The translations under genes and the position numbers were made by a program. DNA of 64,000 nucleotides from Endozoicomonas sp965232255 (GTDB taxonomy: Bacteria; Pseudomonadota; Gammaproteobacteria; Pseudomonadales; Endozoicomonadaceae), in NCBI GenBank assembly GCA_965232255.1, contig OZ246962.1:1984001-2048000 (forward strand). The letters are read 5' to 3'. A model generated the notes under the pieces. It did not search any database. It was not told the origin of the DNA and was given only the letters and a program-made list of their open reading frames with translations. Positions 1-9,177 of this stretch are shown piece after piece (positions within the stretch are counted from its first letter, which is position 1; every line of letters starts with the position of its first letter).

Positions 1-575
1 CGACCTGTGCCATTGTTCTGCTGAGTACGCTGGCAGGTTGCTCATTCAATGGACCGGTGTATAACAACTATACCTTGATTGCCACTTCGCCGGTTGTGAC
101 TACTCGTGATGGACTGCCACCGACGTTAGGGGTGTTTCCAGTAACAGTACCGGGCTGGCTGGACAAGAATAACATCATCTGGAGCCGTGGTGGGGTGCTG
201 TTGCAGGTTTTCGAGAATAACTACTGGGGTGAGCCACTGCCCGAACTATTAACCCAGGCTATGGTGAATAATCTGCGTCGCCAGGCAGGCAGTCAGACTT
301 GGGTTAGTGTCGGACCATGGTTTGGTAACGCGCGGCCTGAGATGGTGATGCTGGTTGAGGTACAGTCCATCGCGGTAGTGGATCAGCAGATGCAGGTCAA
401 TGTTGCCTGGACTGTACAGGGAAGTGAAAATCACATCATTGTCCAGCAAGAGAAAACCTACGAATTGCCAGATAGTGGCGTTTCTGTGCAAGACAGCATT
501 GAAACCTTGAGTCGGGTCTGGGGGCTGGTGACAGAGGACGTGATAACCACTCTGGTCCAGACAACTGCAAAGTGA
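1..575 (+). CDS. pqiC: PqiC-family ABC-transport auxiliary lipoprotein (5' truncated by window)
   Basis: The reading frame is open from the window edge (frame starting at base 3), so the start lies outside. Visible are the end of a hydrophobic signal segment and a lipobox (LAGC), so the mature protein should be a lipid-anchored periplasmic protein. The body resembles the PqiC/DUF330 family: a 'VFPVTVPGWLDKNNI' segment followed by 'GEPLPELLTQAMVNNLRR'. In known systems PqiC works with MCE-type (PqiAB or Mla-like) lipid transporters between the membranes; the partner genes would lie upstream, outside this window. It converges with udp downstream. The GTG at 57 is internal to the frame and is not the likely start. 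Confidence 0.75.
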   Translation, partial: TCAIVLLSTLAGCSFNGPVYNNYTLIATSPVVTTRDGLPPTLGVFPVTVPGWLDKNNIIWSRGGVLLQVFENNYWGEPLPELLTQAMVNNLRRQAGSQTWVSVGPWFGNARPEMVMLVEVQSIAVVDQQMQVNVAWTVQGSENHIIVQQEKTYELPDSGVSVQDSIETLSRVWGLVTEDVITTLVQTTAK

Positions 576-653
576 AGTCGTCTTGATAATTCTTTCATAA
601 GGCACGTTGGCCGGGACGTGCGACAAGCGCCCCGTCTCCGGCAACGCAGTGCA

Positions 654-1418
654 TCAGGCCAACAGTAGCCGGGCTGCTGCCACCACTGTGTCAATGGCGT
701 TAGGCTCAACACTGGCCAGCTTGTTGGTATCAGGTATCTCATCGCTGGTGCGGTTGACGATCACGCCGGCCACGCAGCCAGCCCTGAGGCCCATGGTGGC
801 ACACATGGTCAGCAACGTGGCTGACTCCATCTCATAGTTGAGGACTTCCAGGGACTGCCACTGTTTCAGGGAGCCCTCCAATGCTTTGCACACCCGACCG
901 GTGTAGGTGTCGTAACGCTCTTGGCCGGGATAGAACGTATCGCTTGAGGCGGTGATGCCGGTATGCAAGGTAAATCCACTGTGTTGTGCCGCATCTACCA
1001 GTGCCCGGGTACATTGGAAGTCGGCAACGGCGGGATAACTGAGAGGAGCAAAGTGGCGACTGGCTCCGTCAAGACGCACAGAGCCCGTGGTGACAATCAC
1101 ATCACCCACATTGATATGCGGTTGAATAGCACCGGTGGTGCCTACCCGAAGAAACGTGCGGATACCCAGCTGGGCGAGCTCTTCCACTGCAATTGAGGTA
1201 GACGGCCCGCCAATGCCTGTGGAACAAATCACCACCGGTTGTCCTTCCAGCGTGCCGATCCAGGTGGTGAATTCCCGCAGACTGGCCAGTTTTTTCGGAT
1301 TATCCATTCGGCTGGCTATACGCTCAACCCGCTCCGGATCGCCAGGAACGATGGCCAGCGTAGCACCATTGAGCGCTTCCCTGGTCAGGCCAAGGTGGAA
1401 AACATCGCTACTACTCAT
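654..1418 (-). CDS. udp: Uridine phosphorylase
   Basis: A 254-residue protein, close to the length of E. coli Udp. It catalyses phosphorolysis of uridine to uracil and ribose-1-phosphate in the cytoplasmic pyrimidine salvage pathway. Family hallmarks are near the N-terminus (SDVFHLGLT, VPGDPERVERIA), in the phosphate/ribose region (CSTGIGGPSTSIAVEEL, RVGTTGAIQPHINVGD) and at the nucleoside-binding segment (SSDTFYPGQERYDTY, NYEMESATLLTMCA). An AAGGGG ribosome-binding site precedes the ATG. It stands alone and converges with the pqiC-type gene. Confidence 0.95.
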   Translation of the reverse strand: MSSSDVFHLGLTREALNGATLAIVPGDPERVERIASRMDNPKKLASLREFTTWIGTLEGQPVVICSTGIGGPSTSIAVEELAQLGIRTFLRVGTTGAIQPHINVGDVIVTTGSVRLDGASRHFAPLSYPAVADFQCTRALVDAAQHSGFTLHTGITASSDTFYPGQERYDTYTGRVCKALEGSLKQWQSLEVLNYEMESATLLTMCATMGLRAGCVAGVIVNRTSDEIPDTNKLASVEPNAIDTVVAAARLLLA

Positions 1419-1626
1419 AAATTGCCCCTTAATTACCCCTTGTTTATTGGTTTCCCTATCGTAGCTTGCGATGGTTGGCTTGTTTAACGATCTAAATCAA
1501 TAGTTTGCAATCCTTATTATTTTTTTCCCGCATCCGCGCCCGTAACCGAAAGAGCCAGGTTGCCCAGGCAAGCGCAAAAAAAGCTCTGCTACTTGGGCAA
1601 GCCGTTCGTCCTGATTGGTATGGCGG

Positions 1627-3336
1627 TTACGAAATACCATTTTTTAATGCGGCCACTGTCGTCAACGCGGGCAATAGCACAGAGCCAGCAGTTGTAGCGG
1701 CTATGCTGTTATACCGCCACCACCACAGCACATGTCGATTTTGCACGGTTTGTAGCCCCTCCATTGAATAGGTCAGAATAGTGTCATTATCGCTGTTGAT
1801 GAGAAATTTCGTGACCTTGTGTGTTGGCACGGGAATAGAGCTTAAGACTTCATCACCATTCATGATGAGCAGTTGTGATAATGCGTCGGTGGCAACACGC
1901 TCTTGACCAATCAAGGTGTCTATCCGGGTGACATTGTTACTGTCCTGAATATTGTTGCTGTCCTGAAGCTCGGTGACATTAGACGGCATTGGTGGTGTTG
2001 CCACTGCTAATGAGGTATCGCTTGAGTTGGCGGAAACGGAGCTGACTATTGCCGGTGTAGTAGTGACAGTAGCATTTGCGCCAGAAGGCGTGGGGGTGAG
2101 GGGTGTTTTCGCCTTGGGATTATCGTTATTCAGCACGACAAAACCAATACTGCTGCCCTTGGGGGCTGATGCCAGCTTAATGAATTTTTTACCTGAACTG
2201 TCAACGGCTGTCGTGCTGTTGCCTGGGGTGCCAAGTGTGGTTGTGCCATTGCCAGCAGCGCTGACTGCCGTGGTGCTAGTGGCAGTGCTAACTGCTGTTG
2301 CACTAACGGTGTTTGCCGTGGGCAGCTCACCGGCACTGTCATCGTAGTAACCTATATCGATTTTTGTGTTGTCCCCGGGATTGGGGAGAAAAAATAATTT
2401 ATAAGGTTTGCCGTCGTGAAGCAGGAAGTGCACATTGACATCAGTGTTCCAGAGATGATGGAAATAGAAGTTGAACACGGCCATCTTGAATACCGTATTC
2501 ATGATGCTGTGCTGTCTTACCTTGGGCAATGTGGAGATGGTGAGCTGATTGTTGGTTTTTATTTGCAACCAGCCACCGGCAGCGCGGTTGATTTTGTATT
2601 GTGTTCCTCTGGATGTGGTGATGTGGCCTTTCAGTTTGCCGGCTTGGGTGTACATTAAATTTTTGTACAGATCGACTTGCTGGCCGTGTACGTTGTACCA
2701 CTTTCTGCCAACGAAATAGGTTTTTGTTGATGTGACGTATTCCCTGAAGAAGCGTGAACCCTTGGTGAAGGTGCGCCCAGTTGCTTTGGCTGGACGACCA
2801 CCAATTTTTATGCCACCGCCAGATCTACTGCCGCCACTACGACCACCGCCGGTACGCCCCCAACCACCACCTCGACTACCACCTCTGCTACTGCTACCTC
2901 TACTGCCACCAGAGCGACCGCCACCTCCTCTGCCACCCCCAGTGCCTCTGGGTGAACGTTCTTCCCTGGAAAGTATGGCGCCCTGGTCGTCCAGTGTCGC
3001 CATCCAGGCCGGTATGGGGGCAACTGGAATGTCAGGCAGCTCAGCAGGAAAAGGCATTACTGCTGATGCTCTGGCCGAATCAGGTGGACTGGAGGCAGCG
3101 ACACCAGCTACCCCTCGACCGGCCAGGGCCAGAAAGGTAAGTGCCTGACCAGGAGCGGACAAGAGCAAGTATGCCGGGTTGGGTAGTTGCCGAAGCGCTG
3201 CCGAGACTTGCTTAACCGCGTGTTTTGACGTGTCGGATACCCACTTACGCATTGTCGGGCCGGAAGGATGGCCGGCGTCGGCAGGTAACGCAGAAAACGC
3301 GGAATGAGCGGAATGACTTGGTTTGCCGTCTATCAT
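1627..3336 (-). CDS. Unrecognised Gly/Arg-rich protein with C-terminal membrane segment
   Basis: No family is recognised. The ATG at 3336 is preferred over an upstream TTG because an AGGAG site lies 8 bases before it, giving 569 residues. Visible parts in order: a hydrophobic stretch near residues 50-80; a block of about 45 residues of RGG/RSGG/GGR repeats near 130-175; a basic, aromatic-rich middle (KGSRFFREYVTSTKTYFVGR); a long Thr/Ser/Ala/Val-rich low-complexity part; and a hydrophobic segment at the extreme C-terminus after a Trp triplet. The RGG block resembles eukaryotic RNA-binding tracts in composition only. It stands alone beside an IS remnant. A membrane-associated or secreted host-interaction protein is a guess. 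Confidence 0.6.
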   Translation of the reverse strand: MIDGKPSHSAHSAFSALPADAGHPSGPTMRKWVSDTSKHAVKQVSAALRQLPNPAYLLLSAPGQALTFLALAGRGVAGVAASSPPDSARASAVMPFPAELPDIPVAPIPAWMATLDDQGAILSREERSPRGTGGGRGGGGRSGGSRGSSSRGGSRGGGWGRTGGGRSGGSRSGGGIKIGGRPAKATGRTFTKGSRFFREYVTSTKTYFVGRKWYNVHGQQVDLYKNLMYTQAGKLKGHITTSRGTQYKINRAAGGWLQIKTNNQLTISTLPKVRQHSIMNTVFKMAVFNFYFHHLWNTDVNVHFLLHDGKPYKLFFLPNPGDNTKIDIGYYDDSAGELPTANTVSATAVSTATSTTAVSAAGNGTTTLGTPGNSTTAVDSSGKKFIKLASAPKGSSIGFVVLNNDNPKAKTPLTPTPSGANATVTTTPAIVSSVSANSSDTSLAVATPPMPSNVTELQDSNNIQDSNNVTRIDTLIGQERVATDALSQLLIMNGDEVLSSIPVPTHKVTKFLINSDNDTILTYSMEGLQTVQNRHVLWWWRYNSIAATTAGSVLLPALTTVAALKNGIS

Positions 3337-3544
3337 GGTCAGATCTCCTGTCGGCACCCCAGGCTTCAATGACAATGATCAATGACAACGAACAATGATG
3401 GCGATCAATGACGATGAATGGGGTGTGTGTACTTCGGGTACAAGCTGTCTGACCGTTGATGTGAGATTTTGTTCCCGATAGCTGGCGATTCGATTCAGTG
3501 TGGAGATCTGTTTGACATCCTCCCCGTCCTAAAGGACGGGGATT

Positions 3545-3840
3545 CCTACAGCTAGACGGCGATGCCCCGCCGCAAGAATGGACTTTTCTGCGTTATCCGC
3601 AGGTGTTCAGCTCCGTACTCTGAACAAGTCCATTCTCTTATTCGCAAACTTGTTCTACCTCTCGGATTACTGTCGGAGGTGACTCCGAAGCACGAACAAG
3701 TCTGGGTGGAGTAGGTTTCGTTGACTATATCGAACTCTACTGATCGCCCAATGGCTTTACATTTCAGTTGAGTTTTGAGCATTGCTCACATCGCCAACGA
3801 AGATTGCCGCATGGTTGTTTGTCAATGCGGTCGTAAATTT
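3545..3840 (-). pseudogene. tnpB: tnpB 3' remnant (IS200/IS605)
   Basis: Reading the minus strand in more than one frame recovers pieces of a TnpB C-terminus. First comes KFTTAL..HAAIFVGDVS, then after a deletion and frame change LKTQLKCKA..VNETYSTQTCSC, then REWTCSEYGAEH. After a further frame change DNAEKSILAAGHRRLAVGIP follows. The second zinc-finger CxxC is damaged (Cys to Tyr), and the 5' two thirds, including the first RuvC-like aspartate region, are missing. The sequence belongs to a different TnpB subgroup from the gene at 60310-61413, although the element ends are nearly the same. Confidence 0.8.
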
Positions 3841-3930
3841 GCAGAGAATAGAGAATAGTAGCAGTGACCCTTTTAACCGCAATATCAGGTGATACCGAAA
3901 ATACGGACGGCAAAAGAAGTTAGTTTGCCA

Positions 3931-3993
3931 GCCTTCTCAGGCTGGTCGCTATCCCTCCCAGCACTAAAAGTACTGGGCTTCTCGCGAGGTTTC
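3931..3993. repeat. IS200/IS605 left-end repeat, copy 1
   Basis: A 63-bp segment shared with 61460-61522 (61/63 identical by eye). It contains the imperfect palindrome expected of an IS605-type left end. Confidence 0.85.
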
Positions 3994-4044
3994 CGGTGAC
4001 GCAGATGGCCAGTCCACAGATTTTCTGTAGGCGTGAAAGTGCCA

Positions 4045-4084
4045 GGTTGTCAGCGCATGGGCAAATAAAAATGCGGTGACAACC
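4045..4084. terminator. Strong hairpin downstream of gloA
   Basis: Arms of 14 bases (4045-4058 and 4071-4084, one mismatch) enclose a 12-base A-rich loop, just after the gloA stop and about 50 bp from the IS remnant. No T-run follows on the minus strand, so a classic Rho-independent terminator is not supported. It may act as a transcript-end protecting hairpin. Confidence 0.4.
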
Positions 4085-4101
4085 AGAGAGCGGCAGGGAC
4101 G

Positions 4102-4509
4102 TTAGCCCTGCAGGCCTGCGGATGCTGCCTTGGCCTGAATCAGCTCGATTTTGTAACCATCAGGGTCTTCCACAAAGGCGATTTCGGTGGTGCCCCCAAG
4201 AACCGGACCGGGTTCACGGATGATTTTACCGCCTGCTTTACGGATGGCATCACACGTCGCATAGATATCATCAGTGCCCAAGGCAATATGACCGTAAGCG
4301 TTACCCAGTTCGTACTTGTCTGTGCCCCAGTTGTAGGTCAGTTCAAGCACTGCCTGTTCGGATTCGTCGGCATAGCCAACAAACGCCAGCGTGTATTGGT
4401 ACTGCTCGTTGTCATTTTTGCGTAGCAGCTTCATGCCAAGAACGTCAGTGTAAAACTCGATGGAACGATCAAGATTGCCAACGCGCAGCATGGTGTGAAG
4501 AAAACGCAC
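4102..4509 (-). CDS. gloA: Lactoylglutathione lyase (glyoxalase I)
   Basis: A 135-residue protein, the same length as E. coli GloA. It isomerises the methylglyoxal-glutathione hemithioacetal to S-lactoylglutathione in the cytoplasm. Signatures: LHTMLRVGNLDRSIEFY with the metal-binding His near residue 5, LAFVGY, LELTYNWG, YGHIALG with the second metal-binding His, and FVEDPDGYKIELI with the last metal-binding Glu. The GTG at 4509 is chosen because an AGGAAAG site lies just upstream and the start matches the family; a longer frame upstream adds about 39 residues that do not fit. It is a single gene. Confidence 0.95.
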   Translation of the reverse strand: MRFLHTMLRVGNLDRSIEFYTDVLGMKLLRKNDNEQYQYTLAFVGYADESEQAVLELTYNWGTDKYELGNAYGHIALGTDDIYATCDAIRKAGGKIIREPGPVLGGTTEIAFVEDPDGYKIELIQAKAASAGLQG

Positions 4510-4739
4510 GATACTTTCCTTTTGATGCAGAGTTGAAGGGAGATATGGCCAGGACGGAAAATTATCACGGATTTTGTTGCTGGGCCAATGATGCGTGTGG
4601 CGGTTAAGGCTTCGAGATAAAAGCACAAGGAGCTATTTCGCTGGCCAGGTGTGGACAGAACCGGGCTATGAATCGGTACAAAACACCAAGCCTTTGCCAG
4701 CGTTATTTATTTAACTGGAGTGGGAAGCGTTTGGCGGCG

Positions 4740-5402
4740 TCATTCCAATTCCAGGGCATCTTCGCGCAGCTGATAGCCCAACGGGTCCAATAACTGCTGA
4801 TCCAACAGTGCCACATTTTTCTGTAATCGCACTCTGCCACTGGTGATCAGGTGAACGGCCAGAGGGTAGATTCGATGTTCCATCATCTGCACCCGCCGCT
4901 TCAGGCTCTCTTCGTTATCGTCAGGACTAACATCCAGCGATGCTTGTAGTATCTGGGCACCACTGTCCAGCTCTGGCGTGACAAAGTGTACGGTGCAGCC
5001 GTGTTTGGGTTTGTTATCAGCCAACACTCGCCGGTAAGTACCAAGGCCTTTGTACTCCGGTAGCAGGGATGGATGGATATTGATCAGGCGCCCGGCAAAT
5101 TGCTCCACAAACTCCGGGCTGAGAATTCTCATGTAGCCGGCCAGGACTACCAGCTCAGGCTCAAAGCGATTCACTTCTACCACCAGGCGCTGGTCAAAAG
5201 CAGTGCGCGAAGAAAATATCTTGTGATCCAGCTCCAGGGCCGCCACTTTGTGCTGCCTGGCTCTTTCCAGACCATAGGCACCGGGGACATTGCTGATCAC
5301 ACCGACGACTTCGTACTGGTAATTAGATGATTGATCCAAAAGGGCCTGAAGGTTGCTGCCATCGCCGGACAGCAGGACGACAACGCGCTTTTTAGGGCTC
5401 AT
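4740..5402 (-). CDS. purN: Phosphoribosylglycinamide formyltransferase
   Basis: A 220-residue enzyme that transfers a formyl group from 10-formyltetrahydrofolate to GAR, the third step of purine synthesis. Visible signatures: VVVLLSGDGSNLQALLD (substrate loop), VLAGYMRILS, the NIHPSLLPEYKGL motif containing catalytic Asn and His, and ELDSGAQILQ containing the catalytic Asp. The ATG at 5402 fits the family start (SPKKRVVVLLSG); the ribosome-binding site is weak. It lies 121 bp downstream of purM in the same direction, the usual purMN order. Confidence 0.95.
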   Translation of the reverse strand: MSPKKRVVVLLSGDGSNLQALLDQSSNYQYEVVGVISNVPGAYGLERARQHKVAALELDHKIFSSRTAFDQRLVVEVNRFEPELVVLAGYMRILSPEFVEQFAGRLINIHPSLLPEYKGLGTYRRVLADNKPKHGCTVHFVTPELDSGAQILQASLDVSPDDNEESLKRRVQMMEHRIYPLAVHLITSGRVRLQKNVALLDQQLLDPLGYQLREDALELE

Positions 5403-5523
5403 GGCCGATGTTTCATTCAAAAGGATTATCCGCTTGGTTGCTAACAACAGGGTGCAGGTGATGTTCACCTGCACCCCGGCATTTTTGTCAGAATGTCAGA
5501 ATAAAGAGAGCGATAAGCTCCGG

Positions 5524-6564
5524 TTACTGAAAAGCGACCGTTTGCACATCGCTGTCTGACGTCTCAATATGGCCAATCACCATGCACTGCTCACCCAGTT
5601 CTGCCAGCCGTTGCAGTACCTGTGCCTCATAGCTGGCGGCAACACACAGTACCATGCCAATGCCACAGTTAAAGGTACGGTAAAGCTCAAGGGTGTCAAT
5701 ATTACCTTGTTTTTGCAGAAAGCGGAAAATAGCGGGCATTTCCCAGCTGTCGCTATTGATTACTGCACGACAACCGTTTGGTATTACCCGGGGCAGGTTT
5801 TCCGTCAGGCCACCACCAGTGATATGTGCCATGGCGTGGATGGGCAGCTCTTTTTGCAGTTGCAGCAATGACCTGACGTAGATGCGGGTAGGAGCCATCA
5901 AGTGCTCTGCCAGGGGTTTGCCCGTCAGCGGCGTGTTGAGATCTGTGCCGCTGACTTCAAGCACTTTGCGGATCAGTGAGTAACCGTTGGAGTGTGGGCC
6001 GCTGGATTTCAGTCCAATCAGTACATCGCCGGCAGTTACCTTGCTGCCATCGATGATTTCTGACTTTTCCACCACGCCCACGCAAAAACCGGCCAAATCG
6101 TAATCGTCGCCTTGATACATGCCCGGCATTTCTGCCGTTTCGCCGCCGATCAGGGCGCAGCCAGACAGCTCACAGCCTTTGCCAATCCCGGTGACCACCC
6201 GTTCAGCCACATCCACGTTCAGTTTGCCGGTGGCGTAGTAGTCGAGGAAGAACAGGGGCTCGGCACCGCAGACCAGCAGATCATTGACGCACATGGCCAC
6301 CAGGTCGATGCCGATATCGTCGTGCATCCCCAGCTCCATGGCCAGTTTCAGCTTGGTGCCAACACCGTCCGTGCCGGAGACCAGTACCGGTTCACGGTAT
6401 CCCGCAGGCAGTTGGCACAAGGCACCAAAACCGCCCAGTCCACCCATGACTTCCGGACGTCTGGTGGCTTTAGCTACCCGTTTGATGCGCTCAACAAGGG
6501 CATTGCCAGCATCGATATCGACGCCGGCATCTTTGTAACTTAAGGAATCGCTTTTATAGGTCAT
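5524..6564 (-). CDS. purM: Phosphoribosylformylglycinamidine cyclo-ligase
   Basis: A 346-residue AIR synthetase closing the imidazole ring in purine synthesis with ATP. Signatures include LSYKDAGVDIDAGN, VSGTDGVGTKLKLA (ATP/phosphate binding), IGIDLVAMCVNDLL, ALIGGETAEMPGMY and GLKSSGPHSNGYSLIRKV, spread over the expected length. It leads purN on the minus strand and is divergent from the DUF2066 gene, a layout common in gammaproteobacteria. The intergenic region of about 240 bp should hold promoters for both directions. Confidence 0.97.
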   Translation of the reverse strand: MTYKSDSLSYKDAGVDIDAGNALVERIKRVAKATRRPEVMGGLGGFGALCQLPAGYREPVLVSGTDGVGTKLKLAMELGMHDDIGIDLVAMCVNDLLVCGAEPLFFLDYYATGKLNVDVAERVVTGIGKGCELSGCALIGGETAEMPGMYQGDDYDLAGFCVGVVEKSEIIDGSKVTAGDVLIGLKSSGPHSNGYSLIRKVLEVSGTDLNTPLTGKPLAEHLMAPTRIYVRSLLQLQKELPIHAMAHITGGGLTENLPRVIPNGCRAVINSDSWEMPAIFRFLQKQGNIDTLELYRTFNCGIGMVLCVAASYEAQVLQRLAELGEQCMVIGHIETSDSDVQTVAFQ

Positions 6565-6801
6565 GAATGTGGATGCCTGTTGCCCGAGCCGGATTCAGCG
6601 AGTGGATGAAGGCGGCTATTCTATGAGGGCACAGTATTTATCGCAATGCTGTTACTGGCTGGGTGCCTGTGGCAGAATAACATTCTTTTGATTTTTATCA
6701 GCCGGATTTTATTGATGCCTGTGCGACGCAATGCTTGTTCTCAATCGTTAATGAATTCATTGACCTTTTTTACGGTTTCAGGTGTGTCTTCCGTGCAACG
6801 A

Positions 6802-7860
6802 ATGTTCTGCCTGATTGCTGCTTTTTTCCTGCTGCTGGCTTTGGCCGGTCCTACCCGCGCGGTAGTAGTGCAAGGTCTTTATAGCCAGACGGTGCCGGTC
6901 ATGAGCAAAGGTGCCCAGGACCAGGGCGACGCCATGAGCCGCGCCCTGGCTGCTGTGCTGGTGAAAGTGAGCGGGCGCGAGAATGTGTTGTCCAACCCGG
7001 TGATCCGTGAAGCGTTGAAAAAGCCGGAAAACTACGTGCAGAAGTACGGATTCCTGAGCAGTACCCGGAACCCGGGTCGCCAGCAGTATTTTCAGGCTGA
7101 TTTTAACGAGCAGGCCATCAATCACCTGCTGCGCAGTGCCGGGCAGGCCATCTGGGGAGAAAATCGCTCACCAACCATTGTCTGGCTGGCGCTGGACGAC
7201 ACCGGGCAACGCTCCATCGTCAGTGCTTCGGGCAACCTGGCAATAGCGTTCGCCACCGGGTTTCAGAATCGGGGACTGCCGGTGCTGTTTCCGCTGATGG
7301 ATGTTGATGATTCTGACACCATCTCGGCAGTTGATATCTGGGGTGGCTTCAATGACAAGGTGCGCCGGGCATCCCGACGTTACGGCACTGAATCCATTCT
7401 GACCGGACGCCTGACGCAAAAGGGCGAGCTTTACTCCGGTCGTCTGAGCCTGCTGTTTCGCGGTTCTGTGACCAAATCAGCAGCCGTGGACGGCCTTGAT
7501 GCTGCCGGTGTGGCGCAGTTAGCTGCCAACCTGACAGGATCAACCTTGTCTAGCCACTATGCCATTGATGCGTCACAGAACGCTGGGAGTACGGTACTGG
7601 TGGTGGAAAATGTTGCCAGCCTTGAGGCTTATGCCGCTCTGAATAATTACCTGGAGCACATCACGGCGATTCGCGGTGTTGCTGTACGTAAAGTAAATGG
7701 CGCTACCGTTGAGTTGGTTCTGACTGTGGATGGCTCGCAAAACCAGCTGATTGAGGCACTCAACCAGGGGCGCACCCTGGTGCCTGTGGCAGAATCCATG
7801 CCGTCAACCATTGAACCTGAGTCAGCACCAATGACTTACCGTTGGGTTTCCCAACGTTAA
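6802..7860 (+). CDS. DUF2066 domain-containing protein, exported
   Basis: From the ATG at 6802 the product has 352 residues and begins with a clear signal peptide (hydrophobic FCLIAAFFLLLALAG, then TRA). The body matches DUF2066 proteins: LYSQTVPVMSKGAQDQGDAM, ALAAVLVKVSGRENVL, then repeated beta-rich segments. The molecular role is not known. The frame stays open to 6646 with other ATGs, but no upstream start has a convincing ribosome-binding site. The order purM (divergent), DUF2066, perM, hda is conserved in related bacteria, which supports the call. Confidence 0.8.
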   Translation: MFCLIAAFFLLLALAGPTRAVVVQGLYSQTVPVMSKGAQDQGDAMSRALAAVLVKVSGRENVLSNPVIREALKKPENYVQKYGFLSSTRNPGRQQYFQADFNEQAINHLLRSAGQAIWGENRSPTIVWLALDDTGQRSIVSASGNLAIAFATGFQNRGLPVLFPLMDVDDSDTISAVDIWGGFNDKVRRASRRYGTESILTGRLTQKGELYSGRLSLLFRGSVTKSAAVDGLDAAGVAQLAANLTGSTLSSHYAIDASQNAGSTVLVVENVASLEAYAALNNYLEHITAIRGVAVRKVNGATVELVLTVDGSQNQLIEALNQGRTLVPVAESMPSTIEPESAPMTYRWVSQR

Positions 7861-7968
7861 GGGAGAAGCCCAGCCACTATTTTGTTGACCGGCTTTAATC
7901 CTACGTACTTATTCGTTTTTGTTGTGGCATTGAGTTTTGTTTCGTGGGCAGTACCAACAAGGATTGAC

Positions 7969-9042
7969 ATGAACCTTACCCGCAATCAGCGTTATATGAT
8001 CCTCGCCGTCGCGCTGGCGTCATTTTTGTTTGTCCATTTTCTCGGGCCGGTACTGACGCCGTTTGTGATCAGTATGGTACTGGCCTACCTGGGCGATCCT
8101 CTGGTTGATTGGCTGGAAGCCAAAGGCTTGCCACGAACCCTGTCGGTGATCTGTGTTTTCGTCCTGATTTGTGGTCTTATTGTTGGCACATTGCTGATTA
8201 TTATTCCGACGCTGGTGCACCAGATCGGAACGGTGATTGATCTGCTACCACAGTTTGAGGCATGGATTGAAACCAATCTGCTACCTCACTTGCAAAAGAT
8301 TATTTCGGTGGATGGTTCCTGGGTGAATCTTGCCGATTTATCGAAAAAACTGAGTGGACAGTGGCAGCAGGCCGGTGGTTTTTTGGCCAATCTGGGGATT
8401 TCCGTCTCCAAATCGTCTTTGGCTTTGGTGGGGTTTATCGCCAACTTGCTCCTGGTGCCTGTGGTCACTTTTTATCTGCTGCGTGACTGGGACACGATGA
8501 TGGCCAATCTGGGCATGTTATTGCCGCGCAACGTGGAACCGGTGGCAGTAGGGCTACTCAAGGATTGCGACGAGGTACTGGGCGCTTTTTTCAAAGGGCA
8601 GCTGATGGTGATGGTAGCGCTCGGGGTGATTTATAGCGTGGGCCTTGGGCTGATTGGCCTGCAATTTGCTGTTTTGATCGGCATGATGGCGGGGCTGGCC
8701 AGCATCATTCCGTACATGGGCTTTGCCCTGGGATTTGTCGCCGCACTCACTGTATCCCTGTTTCAATTTGACAGCTATACCGGGACAGTCATGGTGGTGG
8801 CGGTATTCATGGTTGGGCAGGCCATGGAAGGTTGGGTCCTGACCCCGCTGCTGGTAGGCGACAAAATTGGTCTACACCCGGTTGCCGTTATTTTTGCCTT
8901 GATGGCTGGCGGTCAGTTGTTTGGTTTCGTCGGGTTGCTGATTGCTTTGCCCACGGCGGCAGTTATTATGGTACTCTTGCGCCACTTACATAGGAATTAC
9001 AAGGCCAGTGACCTTTATAATGCCGGTGGCGGGAAGGGATAA
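7969..9042 (+). CDS. perM: AI-2E family transporter, PerM-like
   Basis: A 357-residue inner-membrane protein with about eight hydrophobic helices; the family was named for E. coli PerM and TqsA, and its substrate is uncertain. Typical features: the N-terminal pair of helices with GPVLTPFVISMVLAYLGDPLVDWLE, a periplasmic helical stretch around residues 90-150, and a C-terminal PYMGFALGFVAA / LVGDKIGLHPVAVIFALMAGG signature. ATG 7969 is chosen over TTG 7882 because an AAGGA site lies 5-6 bases upstream. It sits between the DUF2066 gene and hda. A second member is at 42771-43835. Confidence 0.88.
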   Translation: MNLTRNQRYMILAVALASFLFVHFLGPVLTPFVISMVLAYLGDPLVDWLEAKGLPRTLSVICVFVLICGLIVGTLLIIIPTLVHQIGTVIDLLPQFEAWIETNLLPHLQKIISVDGSWVNLADLSKKLSGQWQQAGGFLANLGISVSKSSLALVGFIANLLLVPVVTFYLLRDWDTMMANLGMLLPRNVEPVAVGLLKDCDEVLGAFFKGQLMVMVALGVIYSVGLGLIGLQFAVLIGMMAGLASIIPYMGFALGFVAALTVSLFQFDSYTGTVMVVAVFMVGQAMEGWVLTPLLVGDKIGLHPVAVIFALMAGGQLFGFVGLLIALPTAAVIMVLLRHLHRNYKASDLYNAGGGKG

Positions 9043-9151
9043 CGCCTGGTTTTTGTGCTTGATCCGCCGGTTTGACGAACAGGAATTTGTCCAGTCAGAG
9101 CAGAGGAGGGGATGGTAATTAGGTTGCTTTTGTCTTCTAATTGCTTTCTGT

Positions 9152-9177
9152 CTGATTACGGACACTGATTACGGACC
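9152..9177 (+). repeat. 13-bp tandem duplication in the perM-hda gap
   Basis: Two adjacent copies of CTGATTACGGAC plus one variable base. A related GATTACGGAC occurs at about 49699. No function can be assigned. Confidence 0.6.

Larger units (their letters stand above)
3512..3993 (-). mobile_element. Decayed IS200/IS605-family element (internal deletion)
   Basis: The right end at 3512 starts TTGACATCC and carries an 8-bp hairpin, CCCCGTCC/GGACGGGG at 3522-3541. The left end at 3931-3993 matches the left end of the element at 60206-61522 in 61 of 63 positions. It contains an imperfect hairpin (CCCAG, ACT, AAA loop, AGT, CTGGG), the type of structure bound by Y1 transposases. Between the ends only a broken 3' part of a tnpB gene remains. 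There is no tnpA, so the element is non-autonomous and perhaps still mobilisable in trans. Confidence 0.85.
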
